The notes under the pieces: generated by a model | Seen by the model: the letters and a program-made list of their open reading frames with translations, nothing else | What the model was told of the DNA's origin: nothing | The model's database searches: none | Made by a program: the position numbers and the translations under genes | Source of the DNA: DATGHS01 sp035307785 | GTDB taxonomy: Bacteria > Planctomycetota > Planctomycetia > Gemmatales > Gemmataceae | Direction of reading: 5' to 3' | Assembly: GCA_035307785.1 (NCBI GenBank) | Contig: DATGHS010000172.1 | Span: forward strand, 1-19,750 | DNA: 19,750 bases | Shown: positions 1 to 7,359 of the stretch, in pieces | How positions within the stretch are numbered: position 1 is the stretch's first letter | Layout of the letters: every line of letters begins with the position of its first letter

Positions 1-477
1 CGGGTTCGGATCCGCGATCGCGCTCAGCATGAGGCCATAGCCATCGAGCGCGTTGCTGGGCATGACAATTTTCCAGCCGGTCAGCCGGCTTGCCCAGCTT
101 TCAAACGAATGCGAATGATACAACGACCCGCGAATTCCGGACCCCGACGGCATCATCACCACGATCGACATGGGAAACGCTCCGCGCCCGGCCCAGTATT
201 GGTTCCCGGCCACTTTCAGCAAGTCGATGGTGTTGAAGCCGTAGTCGCAGAACTGAATCTCACAGACCGGCCGGCCGCCGGCGTACGCGATGCCCATCGC
301 GGTGCCGATGATGCCACGCTCATCGAGCGGCGAGTTCCAGGCGGTGCGCAACCCCTGCGTGGCCGTGAAGACACCACCCAGCGGCGGCCCGACATCTTCA
401 CCGAAGATGTCGGTCACGCCGAGATGCTCTTCGCCATAATGCAGCGCCATCCGGACAGCTTGGACGAGAGTAGCCAT
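1..477 (-). CDS. 2-oxoacid dehydrogenase E1 component, beta subunit (5' part; continues beyond left edge)
   Basis: Translating the minus strand from the ATG at 477-475 gives an open frame of 159 codons to the window edge. It begins MATLVQAVRMALHYGEEHLG and contains DIFGEDVG, GGVFTAT, DERGIIGTAMGIAYAGGRP, EIQFCDYGFN and GIRGSLYHSHSFESW. These match the N-terminal pyrimidine-binding (transketolase-like) domain of the E1 beta subunit of branched-chain 2-oxoacid or pyruvate dehydrogenase, which pairs with E1 alpha to bind thiamine diphosphate. Family members are about 330 residues, so roughly half is visible. The start codon directly follows the TGA of the alpha gene, and a GGAG-type ribosome site lies inside the end of that gene, so the two are an operon and probably translationally coupled. 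The substrate (pyruvate, branched-chain 2-oxoacid or acetoin) cannot be decided from this part. Confidence 0.9.
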   Translation of the reverse strand, partial: MATLVQAVRMALHYGEEHLGVTDIFGEDVGPPLGGVFTATQGLRTAWNSPLDERGIIGTAMGIAYAGGRPVCEIQFCDYGFNTIDLLKVAGNQYWAGRGAFPMSIVVMMPSGSGIRGSLYHSHSFESWASRLTGWKIVMPSNALDGYGLMLSAIADPNP

Positions 478-1620
478 TCAGTCTCCGCCGCTTGCGGCAT
501 CGCCGGGCAACCCCAGGTAATCGCCGGGGTAAACCGCATCCACAGGGCTGGGAGCATAGGTATATCGTTCTACATCTTCGGGCGCCGGGAATGGCTCGCT
601 CAGCACTTGTTGCAACGCCGCTTCGGTTTCTTCCTTTGCCTCGGTGTGCACCTGCTCGATGTCGCGCTCGCTGAGGATGCCGGCTTGCAGCATCTTGGAT
701 TCGAAGTCCAAGATGCTATCGTTTTCATCCGGCACGCGCCCCGCCCCGCTCGACGATGAATGGCCGTGCAACCGCGAGACCATCGCCTCCAGCAAGAACG
801 GCTTTCGCTCCTTGCGGCAATGCTGCATGGCCCGCGCGACGGCATGCCAACTGGCGACCGGGTCGTTACCGTCCACCTGCTCGCCCGGAATGCCAAAAGC
901 GGCGCCGCGGTCGATGATCCGCTTCTCGCCATGCTGGGTGCAGGCGGCCGTCGAAATTCCCCACTGGTTATTCATCACAATCATCAGCACCGGCAATTCA
1001 TTGCATGGCCGCGTGCTCCAGACCAGGCAGGAAGCGAAGTCACCTTCGGCTGTGCCGGCTTCGCCGCCCACGACGATGGTAATGCCGTCGCCGCCGTGGC
1101 GCTTCTGCACAATGGCCGAACCTGGCGCCATGGCGAATTGCACTTCGATTACTGACGTGATCGGAGCGATATTCCACTGCGGCACACTGAAATGACCGGG
1201 GAAGTTGCGGCCCATCGAATGCGGATCAGTGCGGCGCATGCCCATCTGGCGGATGCCATCGATCAACGGCATGCCGAGCGCGACCAGCGTGGCCTCGTTG
1301 CGGTAATGCAAGTGAAGGAAATCGAAGGCGGGGCCATGACCCTTTTTGATTTGCAAGCCGAGGCAGGCGTTGAACGCTTCTTCGCCGGGGCCGCCGATCC
1401 AGAAATACCCCTCGCCCGACTTGGCCATCTTGATCATCCGCTCTTCCATGCTCCGGCTACGGACCATGATGCGGTGAATCTCGCGGCAACGATCGGCGGG
1501 TAGAAATCCCAGCCCGGTATAGAGCCCTTCTTTGGAGCGCCTGTCCGGGGGGGCCGAGCGTGGTTTTGCGGTCCGTACGCCGGCCCCGTTCTTCTCTGGC
1601 AGATCAGGCTGGCTCGGCAT
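478..1620 (-). CDS. 2-oxoacid dehydrogenase E1 component, alpha subunit
   Basis: This encodes the thiamine diphosphate-dependent decarboxylase alpha subunit that works with the adjacent beta subunit in the cytoplasmic 2-oxoacid dehydrogenase complex. With the chosen start it is 380 residues, normal for the family. Visible motifs are SRSMEERM (about 55-62), WIGGPGEEA (74-82), the cofactor motif GEAGTAEGDF (186-195) followed by NNQWGIS (217-223), and the loop HGHSSSSGAG (285-294). The usual GDG/GEG of the cofactor motif reads GEA here. The frame stays open upstream to an ATG at 1815, but that 65-residue extension does not resemble E1. The ATG at 1620 has a GAGG about 9 nt upstream and is preferred. 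The gene ends TGA immediately before the beta ATG, in the same frame. No E2 or E3 gene is visible in the window. Confidence 0.9.
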   Translation of the reverse strand: MPSQPDLPEKNGAGVRTAKPRSAPPDRRSKEGLYTGLGFLPADRCREIHRIMVRSRSMEERMIKMAKSGEGYFWIGGPGEEAFNACLGLQIKKGHGPAFDFLHLHYRNEATLVALGMPLIDGIRQMGMRRTDPHSMGRNFPGHFSVPQWNIAPITSVIEVQFAMAPGSAIVQKRHGGDGITIVVGGEAGTAEGDFASCLVWSTRPCNELPVLMIVMNNQWGISTAACTQHGEKRIIDRGAAFGIPGEQVDGNDPVASWHAVARAMQHCRKERKPFLLEAMVSRLHGHSSSSGAGRVPDENDSILDFESKMLQAGILSERDIEQVHTEAKEETEAALQQVLSEPFPAPEDVERYTYAPSPVDAVYPGDYLGLPGDAASGGD

Positions 1621-1889
1621 AAACTGGCCCTCGGGCGGGGACCGGAAGAGTAAGCACTCTTTGTATTTTGGCACGCATTTGATGGGTAGGCCAGACGAAA
1701 CCCGTAGTTGGGTCGAGCCGGAAATGCCAGCGACTGGATGATTTTCACACAAGATCCGGGCGCTGTCGCTACCGGCTCCAGGGCTAGCCTCGTTGCCGTC
1801 GCCTTGCAACTGCATAAAATGTAAGTCTCACATTCACAATTAGTTAGGCATGGGCTGGTTTGCCCGTGCCTGGTCAGGAGGCACCTATC

Positions 1890-2279
1890 ATGCGATTTGA
1901 TGTCGCAGTTGTTGGTTTGGTTTTTGTGTTGGCCGCATCTCCAGTTCTTCCAGCCGAAAACCCTTCGCCTACGGAAAAGGAAAAAATCCAAGCGCTCATT
2001 GAGCACGTGAAGGGCATGCAAGACACCAAATTCATCCGCAATGGCAAGGAATACGACGCAAAATCGGCGGCCAGGTTCCTTCGCTACAAATGGGATGATC
2101 TGGATGCGCAGGTGAAAACGGCAACCGACTTTATCGACAAGATCGCCAGCTATTCCGCCACCACGGGGCAGATATACATGATCCGGTTCAAGGATGGCAC
2201 GCAGTTGAAGAGCGGCGATTACCTGCGCGAAGTGCTGAAAAAACTGGACCAGTCCGCCGCTGAAAAGCGGAATCCTTAG
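1890..2279 (+). CDS. small secreted DUF5329-like protein
   Basis: The protein is 129 residues from the ATG at 1890, which has a perfect AGGAGG (1876-1881) 8 nt upstream; an upstream in-frame start at 1860 lacks this. The N-terminus MRFDVAVVGLVFVLAASPVL is a signal peptide, with likely cleavage near PAEN. The mature part has TEKEKIQALIEHVKGM, FIRNGKEYDAKSAARFLRYK, a helical ATDFIDKIAS and SGDYLREVLKKL. This pattern (short helix, RNGxxYDA, second helix, LR.xL end) is the one I know from DUF5329 proteins, small periplasmic proteins of unknown function found in many Gram-negative bacteria. It is divergent from the E1 operon and is followed 40 bp later by the DUF1501 gene in the same direction. 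No enzymatic role can be assigned. Confidence 0.75.
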   Translation: MRFDVAVVGLVFVLAASPVLPAENPSPTEKEKIQALIEHVKGMQDTKFIRNGKEYDAKSAARFLRYKWDDLDAQVKTATDFIDKIASYSATTGQIYMIRFKDGTQLKSGDYLREVLKKLDQSAAEKRNP

Positions 2280-2318
2280 CAGGCATTTGATCCAGCACTG
2301 AGATTTCGCATATCATAA

Positions 2319-3773
2319 ATGCGAATGCCCTGCTGGACCAATTTCATGAATCTCGCATCGTCATCTACCCGGCGTGACTTTCTCTGGCATACCGGCGGCG
2401 GCCTCGGCGGCGTTGCGCTGGCGCAGATGCTATTTGCGGAGTCACCGGCGAAGCCGCAAGTGGCTGGGTTTGAAGGTTTGCACCATCGGCCGAAGGCGCG
2501 GCGCGTCATTCAGCTATTCATGAATGGCGGCGCCAGCCCGATGGACACGTTTGACTTTAAGCCGAAGCTGGCGCAAATCGAGGGCAAGAAGTTCGACCCC
2601 GGCGGCGATGTGAAGCTGGAATCGGTCACCAATTCGCCCGGCTTCAAAGTGCTGCCGAGCCCGCACCAATTTCGGCAATATGGCCAGTGCGGCCGGTGGG
2701 TGAGCAGCGTTTTTCCGCACCTTGCCGGCTGCGTCGACGACCTCGCCTTCATCATGTCGATGGTGTCGAAGACGAACGTGCACGGTCCGGCCAGCTATAT
2801 GCAGAACACCGGATTCACGCAGCCGGGTTTTCCCGCGATGGGCGCATGGATCAGCTACGCGCTAGGGAACTTGTCGGACAATCTGCCCACGTTTGTCGTG
2901 CTGCCGGATGCCCGCGGCTTGCCGTACAACAATCAGGGCAATTTCTCGTCCGCCTTTTTGCCGGTGCAGCATCAGGGCGTGATCATTCGCCCGCACCTGC
3001 CGACGCCGATTAGCGATCTGCGACCGCCGTCGACCGCGAAATTCATCACGCCACAGGAAGAATCGGCGAGCCTCGACTTGTTGAAAAAGATGAATCGCGA
3101 GCACGAGCAGCAGCACCCCGGCGATTCCCGGCTCGAGGCACGGATCATCTCTTACGAGCTGGCCGCCAAGATGCAACTCAGTGCTCCGGAAGCTCTCGAC
3201 GTTCGCCGGGAGACGGAGCAGACGCACCGGCTCTACGGTATCAATGAAAAAACAACCGAAAACTTCGGCCGCAATTGCCTGATCGCGCGCCGGCTGATCG
3301 AGCGCGGCGTGCGCTATGTCCAGGTTTGGAGCGGCGCTGGCGGGCCAACCGGAAACTGGGACAACCACGGCAACATCAAGACTGAACTGCCGGCGATTGC
3401 CGTTACCGTCGATAAGCCTATCGCCGGCTTGCTGCGCGACCTGAAAGCGCGGGGCCTGTTGGAAGACACGCTGGTGATCTGGACCACGGAATTTGGCCGC
3501 ATGCCGTTCAGCCAGGGCGTGGCCGGCCGCGATCACAACATGGGCACGTTTGTGACCTGGCTGGCCGGCGCCGGCGTCAAGCCAGGCGTTGCACATGGCC
3601 AGAGCGATGAATGGGGCTGGCGCGCGCTCACGCCGATTTATTGCTACGACCTGCATGCCACGATCCTGCACCTGCTCGGTATCGACCACAAGCGGCTTAC
3701 CGTGCGCCACAACGGCATCGACCGCCGGCTAACGGACGTGCATGGCGAGGTAATCAAGGAAGTGCTCGCGTGA
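2319..3773 (+). CDS. DUF1501 domain-containing protein, Tat-exported
   Basis: DUF1501 proteins belong to the alkaline-phosphatase/sulfatase-like fold and are very numerous in Planctomycetes; their substrates are unknown. The N-terminus has a twin-arginine signal, STRRDFLWHTGGGLGGVALA (about residues 16-35). Family marks include MNGGASPMDTFDFKPKL, the central FGRNCLIARRLIERGVRYVQVW, and the C-terminal WTTEFGRMPFSQ, GRDHN, WGWRALTP and ILHLLGIDHKRLTVRHNG. The length, 484 residues, is typical. The first ATG is used; an ATG at 2346 would also keep the Tat signal, and neither has a strong ribosome site. These proteins are often encoded beside a DUF1549/DUF1553 cytochrome-type partner, which is absent here. 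Its last ~111 bp recur at 4314-4424. Confidence 0.93.
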   Translation: MRMPCWTNFMNLASSSTRRDFLWHTGGGLGGVALAQMLFAESPAKPQVAGFEGLHHRPKARRVIQLFMNGGASPMDTFDFKPKLAQIEGKKFDPGGDVKLESVTNSPGFKVLPSPHQFRQYGQCGRWVSSVFPHLAGCVDDLAFIMSMVSKTNVHGPASYMQNTGFTQPGFPAMGAWISYALGNLSDNLPTFVVLPDARGLPYNNQGNFSSAFLPVQHQGVIIRPHLPTPISDLRPPSTAKFITPQEESASLDLLKKMNREHEQQHPGDSRLEARIISYELAAKMQLSAPEALDVRRETEQTHRLYGINEKTTENFGRNCLIARRLIERGVRYVQVWSGAGGPTGNWDNHGNIKTELPAIAVTVDKPIAGLLRDLKARGLLEDTLVIWTTEFGRMPFSQGVAGRDHNMGTFVTWLAGAGVKPGVAHGQSDEWGWRALTPIYCYDLHATILHLLGIDHKRLTVRHNGIDRRLTDVHGEVIKEVLA

Positions 3774-3785
3774 TGATCGCGAAAG

Positions 3786-3865
3786 CCCAGGGACGGAGGT
3801 TCCTGGGGGCCGCGCGTTTCGTTTCCGTTTCACGCAAAATCACACTACCCCCCTGAAACGAAACG
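3786..3865. terminator. two hairpins after the DUF1501 gene, possible bidirectional terminator
   Basis: Just after the DUF1501 stop there is a short hairpin, CCCAGG (3786-3791) with CCTGGG (3802-3807). It is followed by a perfect 11-bp inverted repeat, CGTTTCGTTTC (3815-3825) with GAAACGAAACG (3855-3865), spaced 29 nt and followed by TCTTTT. This could end transcription of DUF1501 and, from the other side, of the decayed TA pair. The long loop makes it a weak intrinsic terminator; a repeat-family relic is the alternative. Confidence 0.4.
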
Positions 3866-3997
3866 TCTTTTCGTGAAATGAAACCGATTTTTGAATGACA
3901 GGCGTCGGTTTGGATCGTACACTGCGACCGGTTGGGCCGAGTCGGCTTCCGGCAAGGCCCACTTCACTGCCATGGATGAATCGATGACATACTTCAT
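3845..3997 (-). pseudogene. truncated PIN-domain (VapC-type) toxin
   Basis: On the minus strand an ATG at 3997 opens with MKYVIDSSMAVKWALPEADS, the typical first strand and helix of VapC-type PIN ribonucleases, including the first catalytic Asp (residue 6). After about 20-22 residues the similarity stops, and the frame runs through the inverted repeat beyond DUF1501 to a TAG at 3845-3847, giving only 50 residues against about 130-140 for a complete toxin. The remaining catalytic acids are missing, so the toxin is inactive. The ATG lies 9 nt after the stop of the upstream antitoxin-like gene, as in a normal TA operon. The identification rests on a short N-terminal match. Confidence 0.6.
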
Positions 3998-4006
3998 GTG
4001 GGCAAT

Positions 4007-4213
4007 TCACCCACGGAATTCGCGAACAGCAGGAACCGCAATGTCCACGAGGCCGTGCTTGCGGCGAATTCCTTCGCGAATGCGCAGCGCGCGCTCGTGC
4101 ACGCGGCGGGCGACCTCTTGACTAAGCGGTGCCCCAGTCAAAAAGCTGTCCGTGACTGCTTCTTCATCGGCCGCAAAATCCCGTGGAGGCACAGGGTTCT
4201 TTTGGGTTTGCAT
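4007..4213 (-). CDS. antitoxin-like small protein (partner of truncated PIN toxin)
   Basis: A 68-residue acidic/basic helical protein starts at the ATG at 4213 (a GTG at 4216 is also possible). It reads MQTQKNPVPPRDFAADEEAV..., with PLSQEVARRVHERALRIREG and a C-terminal IAVPAVREFRG. The pattern 'Pro-Leu-x-x-x-Val-x-x-Val-x-x-Arg...Ile-Arg-Glu' followed by a short VPAxRExR tail is one I associate with small planctomycete/cyanobacterial proteins encoded just before PIN toxins. The gene is complete while its toxin is truncated. Two reading frames overlap here on the other strand, but only this one shows protein-like structure and the operon spacing to the PIN start. No clear promoter was found. 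Confidence 0.55.
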   Translation of the reverse strand: MQTQKNPVPPRDFAADEEAVTDSFLTGAPLSQEVARRVHERALRIREGIRRKHGLVDIAVPAVREFRG

Positions 4214-4307
4214 CACTTCATTTCCCCCCCTAAGAAACTGGCGTCAATGCCACTTCCCACCACGAGAAACAGCTCGAATCAATGCGGGTAAGTAGAATGC
4301 CTCGTAT

Positions 4308-4424
4308 TTCGATATCCTGCACCTGCTCGGCATCAACCACAAGCGGCTCACGGTGCGCCACAACGGCATCGACCGCCGGCTGACGGACGTGCATGGCGAA
4401 ATCATTCGCGAAGTGCTGGCATGA
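4308..4424 (+). pseudogene. orphan 3' end of a second DUF1501 gene copy
   Basis: This 39-codon stretch translates as FDILHLLGINHKRLTVRHNG... ending in EVLA and TGA. It is collinear with the last 37 codons of the complete DUF1501 gene (to 3773). By my count 97 of 111 bases match from ATC CTG CAC to the stop; 8 of the 11 changed codons are synonymous, and the three amino-acid changes are conservative (D/N, V/I, K/R). Nothing similar to DUF1501 lies upstream of 4308, and there is no start codon in frame with a ribosome site, so it is a leftover gene end. The substitution pattern says it descends from a functioning homologue and not from a recent copy of the neighbour. Confidence 0.85.
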
Positions 4425-4496
4425 AGTTTATGCCATAAGGCGGGCGAGGCTTAGATGTGCGGGCCTAATGCGTGCCTTAAAATCGCCCAGGCGATC

Positions 4497-4528
4497 CGAA
4501 AAGAAAATCCGAAATCTTTTCGATTTTT
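4497..4528 (+). terminator. candidate intrinsic terminator after DUF1501 remnant
   Basis: A perfect 8-bp inverted repeat, CGAAAAGA (4497-4504) and TCTTTTCG (4515-4522), with a 10-nt loop, is followed by ATTTTT (4523-4528). It lies about 70 bp after the orphan DUF1501 stop, where the original gene's terminator would be expected. The stem is AT-rich and so weak. The rest of 4425-4663 holds nothing else I can identify. Confidence 0.45.
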
Positions 4529-4671
4529 CCCTTGCCTTTCAAACGCCTACTTGCTTTGATAGCCGCAGTCACGTTTAATTGCGGTTGAGGTTGGTTCTCA
4601 TTTTTTTGGCCGTCGAGTGGGCAGCACAACTATTGTTCTGATGAGCGCAAAGGGAGAGCAGCGATGTTTTA

Positions 4672-4680
4672 CCCCCCCCC
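4672..4680. repeat. C9 homopolymer between natural start and body of the DUF1573-like gene
   Basis: An ATG at 4664 has a good AGGGAG ribosome site about 8 nt upstream. It is followed by TTT TAC and then the C run. With nine C the ATG frame stops soon after; with ten C (or seven) it reads straight into the signal-peptide-like KTKIIITAILSLSILSAGAY and the 348-residue body starting at 4720. So the run sits exactly where slippage would switch the gene on or off. Confidence 0.7.
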
Positions 4681-4719
4681 ATCAGTAAGACGAAAATCAT
4701 AATAACGGCTATCTTATCG

Positions 4720-5766
4720 TTGTCGATATTGTCCGCAGGCGCTTACTTGTTCAGCGGCAAACACCGCCTCGGCGCGCAATCGAATAACCAAGTCGCAAAA
4801 ATGCCGCTCACGGTGGACGCCGACAGCCTCTCTTTCGCGGAGGTCTGGGAGGACACGCGGTTTCATTGGAAAGTACCGCTGCACAATCCCACAGATCGAG
4901 AGGTCGTAGTGGATGACGTTTTTACGTCGTGCACTTGCTCCGTTGTGGAAGGCAAAAAATTCGCCGTGGCGCCGGGCGAGACCCACGATGTGGAGCTGGT
5001 AATCGACCTGACGAGGCAGAGCGGCGCAACGGAAACGAACGGAATCCGCGATTTCGGCGTTAAGCTTGCCCCTACCGTGCGCGGCGAAGATGGAACGCCG
5101 ATCAAGGCAGCATGGCTCGTGCAAGGCCGGGTGCGCACGGCCTTCCGGCTGACGCCACGACTGGTCGACTTTGGCACGCAGTCGGTGGAAGGGCAGCCGC
5201 TGATGCCCCAACGGCTGGAAATCAAAGGCCATTTCGTGCTGGACGAGTTAACAGTTGCTACGAGCAATAAGGATCTCAAGGTTGAAATCCGCCGTCTATC
5301 CGAAACCGATTCGCATTTCGAATTGATTGTGACGCCCATGAAGCCCATGCCGGTCGGCAAAATCGAAGCCGAAGTGCGGTTGCACCCGCGTTCGCCACAA
5401 TATCCAACTATTCCAGTGCAATTTATTGCAGTGGCGGGCCAGATCGTCGAGGATGTGCAGGCCATTCCCGCGTCCGTTTCGTTCGGTTCGCGCACAGTGG
5501 GGGAGGTAGCGGAAGAAGTAATAACGCTAGAATCGTTGACAAAGAGCGGCTTTACGGTCGAAAGCTGGCGTGTTCGCGGGGAGGGCCTTACCGTGGAGCG
5601 CGAAAGGGAGACAGGTGCATTCAAAGTCCGGCAGGTGGCGAAAGCAGCAGGAGAACACGCGACAGGAATTGAGTTTGAAGTCCGCACTGCCGCGGGAAGG
5701 CAATTTTTGCTCGCGGTCGCAGTCTCCTATTACGGAATCGCCGCTGAGAACAGTGAAAAGAGGTGA
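4720..5766 (+). CDS. DUF1573-like secreted protein (start frameshifted at a C9 run)
   Basis: The body resembles DUF1573/ASH-type immunoglobulin-like proteins. It begins with a repeat PLHNPTDREVVVDDVFTSCTCSVV...FAVAPGETHDVELVIDL, followed by two further repeats starting with VDFGTQSVEGQPL and VSFGSRTVGEVAEEV. Such repeats form beta-sandwich domains in exported planctomycete proteins; the Cys-x-Cys in the first repeat is characteristic. The only in-frame start is a TTG at 4720 with no ribosome site, which would cut away half of the hydrophobic signal sequence. The well-placed ATG at 4664 is one base out of frame because of C9. Possible readings are an assembly error, a recent frameshift or phase variation. 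The next gene starts 4 bp after this stop, so they form an operon. Confidence 0.75.
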   Translation: MSILSAGAYLFSGKHRLGAQSNNQVAKMPLTVDADSLSFAEVWEDTRFHWKVPLHNPTDREVVVDDVFTSCTCSVVEGKKFAVAPGETHDVELVIDLTRQSGATETNGIRDFGVKLAPTVRGEDGTPIKAAWLVQGRVRTAFRLTPRLVDFGTQSVEGQPLMPQRLEIKGHFVLDELTVATSNKDLKVEIRRLSETDSHFELIVTPMKPMPVGKIEAEVRLHPRSPQYPTIPVQFIAVAGQIVEDVQAIPASVSFGSRTVGEVAEEVITLESLTKSGFTVESWRVRGEGLTVERERETGAFKVRQVAKAAGEHATGIEFEVRTAAGRQFLLAVAVSYYGIAAENSEKR

Positions 5767-5770
5767 AACC

Positions 5771-6883
5771 GTGCGTCGGCTAATTCTCATCTTGATAATG
5801 CTGGCCAATCCCGTTTGCCTAGCATGGATGCCGTCACTCGCGCGGGGACAGCAGCCGGAACCTACCGTCGAAGGCATCATTGCCAAATGGGAGGAGCGAC
5901 AGAAAAAGGTCGTGTCGGCGCGCTTCCGTTGGAATGAAGAGCAAACACAGACCAAAGGATACGTGTCCAAGTTGCTAGGGCCGCGCCTCGCGGGAGATCG
6001 AACGGGGATGGTCCCACCCGAGGGCGCGACAGCGGTATTGCCAATGTCTCTCAGTTTTGACCATCAAATGATGCGTTACGAGCTGCGCAGGAAAGAATGG
6101 CGTTATGGCTCATGGTCGGAATACGGCGAGCTTTTTACTTTCGATGGCAAGTCTGGAAAGAATCTACGGACTGATCCCGCTAAGAGTCACCCAGTGGGCC
6201 AAATTCGGCGTGAGGATTTCCACACAGAGATTTCTAATTATTACATTCGTGCGATCTTGATGACTTTCCGGCCGACATATCCAAACATGGCTCCTTATCG
6301 TGACGCCAGTTTCAAGTTGACTGGTCGACGGGCCACCATAAACGGGCGACTCTGCCACGAACTGCTTGCAATTCCTTCCCTTGACTGGGCGCGATCGTTT
6401 TGGGTCGATCCCTCCCGTGATTGGGTTGTACTCCGTTTCATGGACACCTCGCAAGCCGGAATCGAACGCTGGAAATTAGATGTCGAATACCGGGAGGACG
6501 CAGATGCCGTTTTCGTGCCAAAATCTTGGTCCTTAATCAGCCGACATAGTGATGGGAGTTTGCTGCTGAGTGTGCGATCGACGGTGACCCTAGCAGAAAT
6601 CAATCCTAAGTTAGCTCTGCCGGAGTTTGACATTGACTTCCCGCCAGGCACGTTTGTGTTTGATGACAAATCGGGCGGCTATTTCATCCAAAAACAAAAT
6701 GGCGAGACGAGGCCAGTTACGCCCAACGAATTTACACGCCCATACCACGAATTGGTGTCTGAGCCTGCACCGTCTCGCTACGCTCGGCTTTGGTCCTGGC
6801 CCGTCATCGTCGGGGCGACCTTTTTCATGGCGTCAGGGCTTGTCCTATTAGCAATAAGGGCGAGAGGCAAATACAAGGGGTAA
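5771..6883 (+). CDS. membrane-anchored periplasmic protein, LolA-like
   Basis: I chose the GTG at 5771, with GAGGTG about 6 nt upstream, giving 370 residues; the same frame is open much further upstream, but that part overlaps the preceding gene in another frame. The N-terminus VRRLILILIMLANPVCLAWM is a signal peptide. A region rich in beta strands follows (PTVEGIIAKWEERQKKVVSARFRW...), which recalls the outer-membrane lipoprotein-sorting (LolA/LolB) fold common in planctomycete proteins. Near the C-terminus WPVIVGATFFMASGLVLLAI is a transmembrane helix with a basic RARGKYKG tail inside. The function is unknown. It lies in a four-gene, same-strand group with DUF1573-like, Cys-rich and DUF1559 genes. 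The LolA-like assignment is by overall pattern only. Confidence 0.6.
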   Translation: MRRLILILIMLANPVCLAWMPSLARGQQPEPTVEGIIAKWEERQKKVVSARFRWNEEQTQTKGYVSKLLGPRLAGDRTGMVPPEGATAVLPMSLSFDHQMMRYELRRKEWRYGSWSEYGELFTFDGKSGKNLRTDPAKSHPVGQIRREDFHTEISNYYIRAILMTFRPTYPNMAPYRDASFKLTGRRATINGRLCHELLAIPSLDWARSFWVDPSRDWVVLRFMDTSQAGIERWKLDVEYREDADAVFVPKSWSLISRHSDGSLLLSVRSTVTLAEINPKLALPEFDIDFPPGTFVFDDKSGGYFIQKQNGETRPVTPNEFTRPYHELVSEPAPSRYARLWSWPVIVGATFFMASGLVLLAIRARGKYKG

Positions 6884-6924
6884 TTTGACTTTACCGTTTA
6901 AGGTTAGTTTTTAGGAGACTATCG

Positions 6925-7326
6925 ATGGATCACAAGCTCTTTTCACTCCGCATTTGGTTACTGGCGCTAAGTGGATATCTTGTGTACTGCACGTACTTGC
7001 TCTCCGCGCCTGGAGATTGTGATACCGATTGCAGGCAGGTAACGCAATGGAGCGCGACGTTCATGTCGGATCCTCCTTGCGAGGAATTTCAATACGCGGA
7101 TTGCGACCCATGCACAAGCACATTCGGCGGATCCTGCCCCAATGACACCAGGGCCATGCCTGGCACATGCCAGGCGGCTGGGGATGTGCCGGAGTTCGAG
7201 CAATACCAAAGGGGTTGCATAAATTGCTCGGTTTATTGTGGGCCACCCGCTTCGATATGGAAGGCGACGTGCACCGGACAAGGCCAGTTCGTTGGTACCC
7301 TGAGCCCGATCAAAGTTTGCAAATAG
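6925..7326 (+). CDS. small Cys-rich secreted protein, unknown
   Basis: The protein is 133 residues from an ATG with AGGAG 7 nt upstream (6913-6917). The N-terminus MDHKLFSLRIWLLALSGYLV is a signal peptide or anchor. The rest contains 12 cysteines in about 105 residues, in spaced patterns such as GDCDTDC, CDPC, GCINC, YC and TC, and few charged residues. Disulfide-bonded extracytoplasmic folding is likely. I recognise no named family. Its place between a LolA-like protein and a DUF1559 protein is reminiscent of planctomycete surface or secretion gene sets, but no function should be inferred beyond export. Confidence 0.7.
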   Translation: MDHKLFSLRIWLLALSGYLVYCTYLLSAPGDCDTDCRQVTQWSATFMSDPPCEEFQYADCDPCTSTFGGSCPNDTRAMPGTCQAAGDVPEFEQYQRGCINCSVYCGPPASIWKATCTGQGQFVGTLSPIKVCK

Positions 7327-7359
7327 TCACTATGATCGCCACAATGGGGGAGTTTGGCG

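Noticed and set aside
109..759. 216-codon plus-strand frame over the E1 genes
   Set aside because: Opposite two recognisable E1 genes; composition is typical of an antisense shadow.
1621..1815. N-terminal extension of E1 alpha from the ATG at 1815
   Set aside because: The 65 extra residues do not resemble the family and the ATG at 1620 has the better ribosome site.
2862..3710. Long open frame antisense to the DUF1501 gene
   Set aside because: It lies wholly opposite a well-supported gene, has no ribosome site or family-like sequence, and is expected in GC-rich codon usage.
3774..4424. An insertion sequence between the DUF1501 copies
   Set aside because: No transposase frame, terminal inverted repeats or target-site duplication could be seen; only TA remnants and the gene end.
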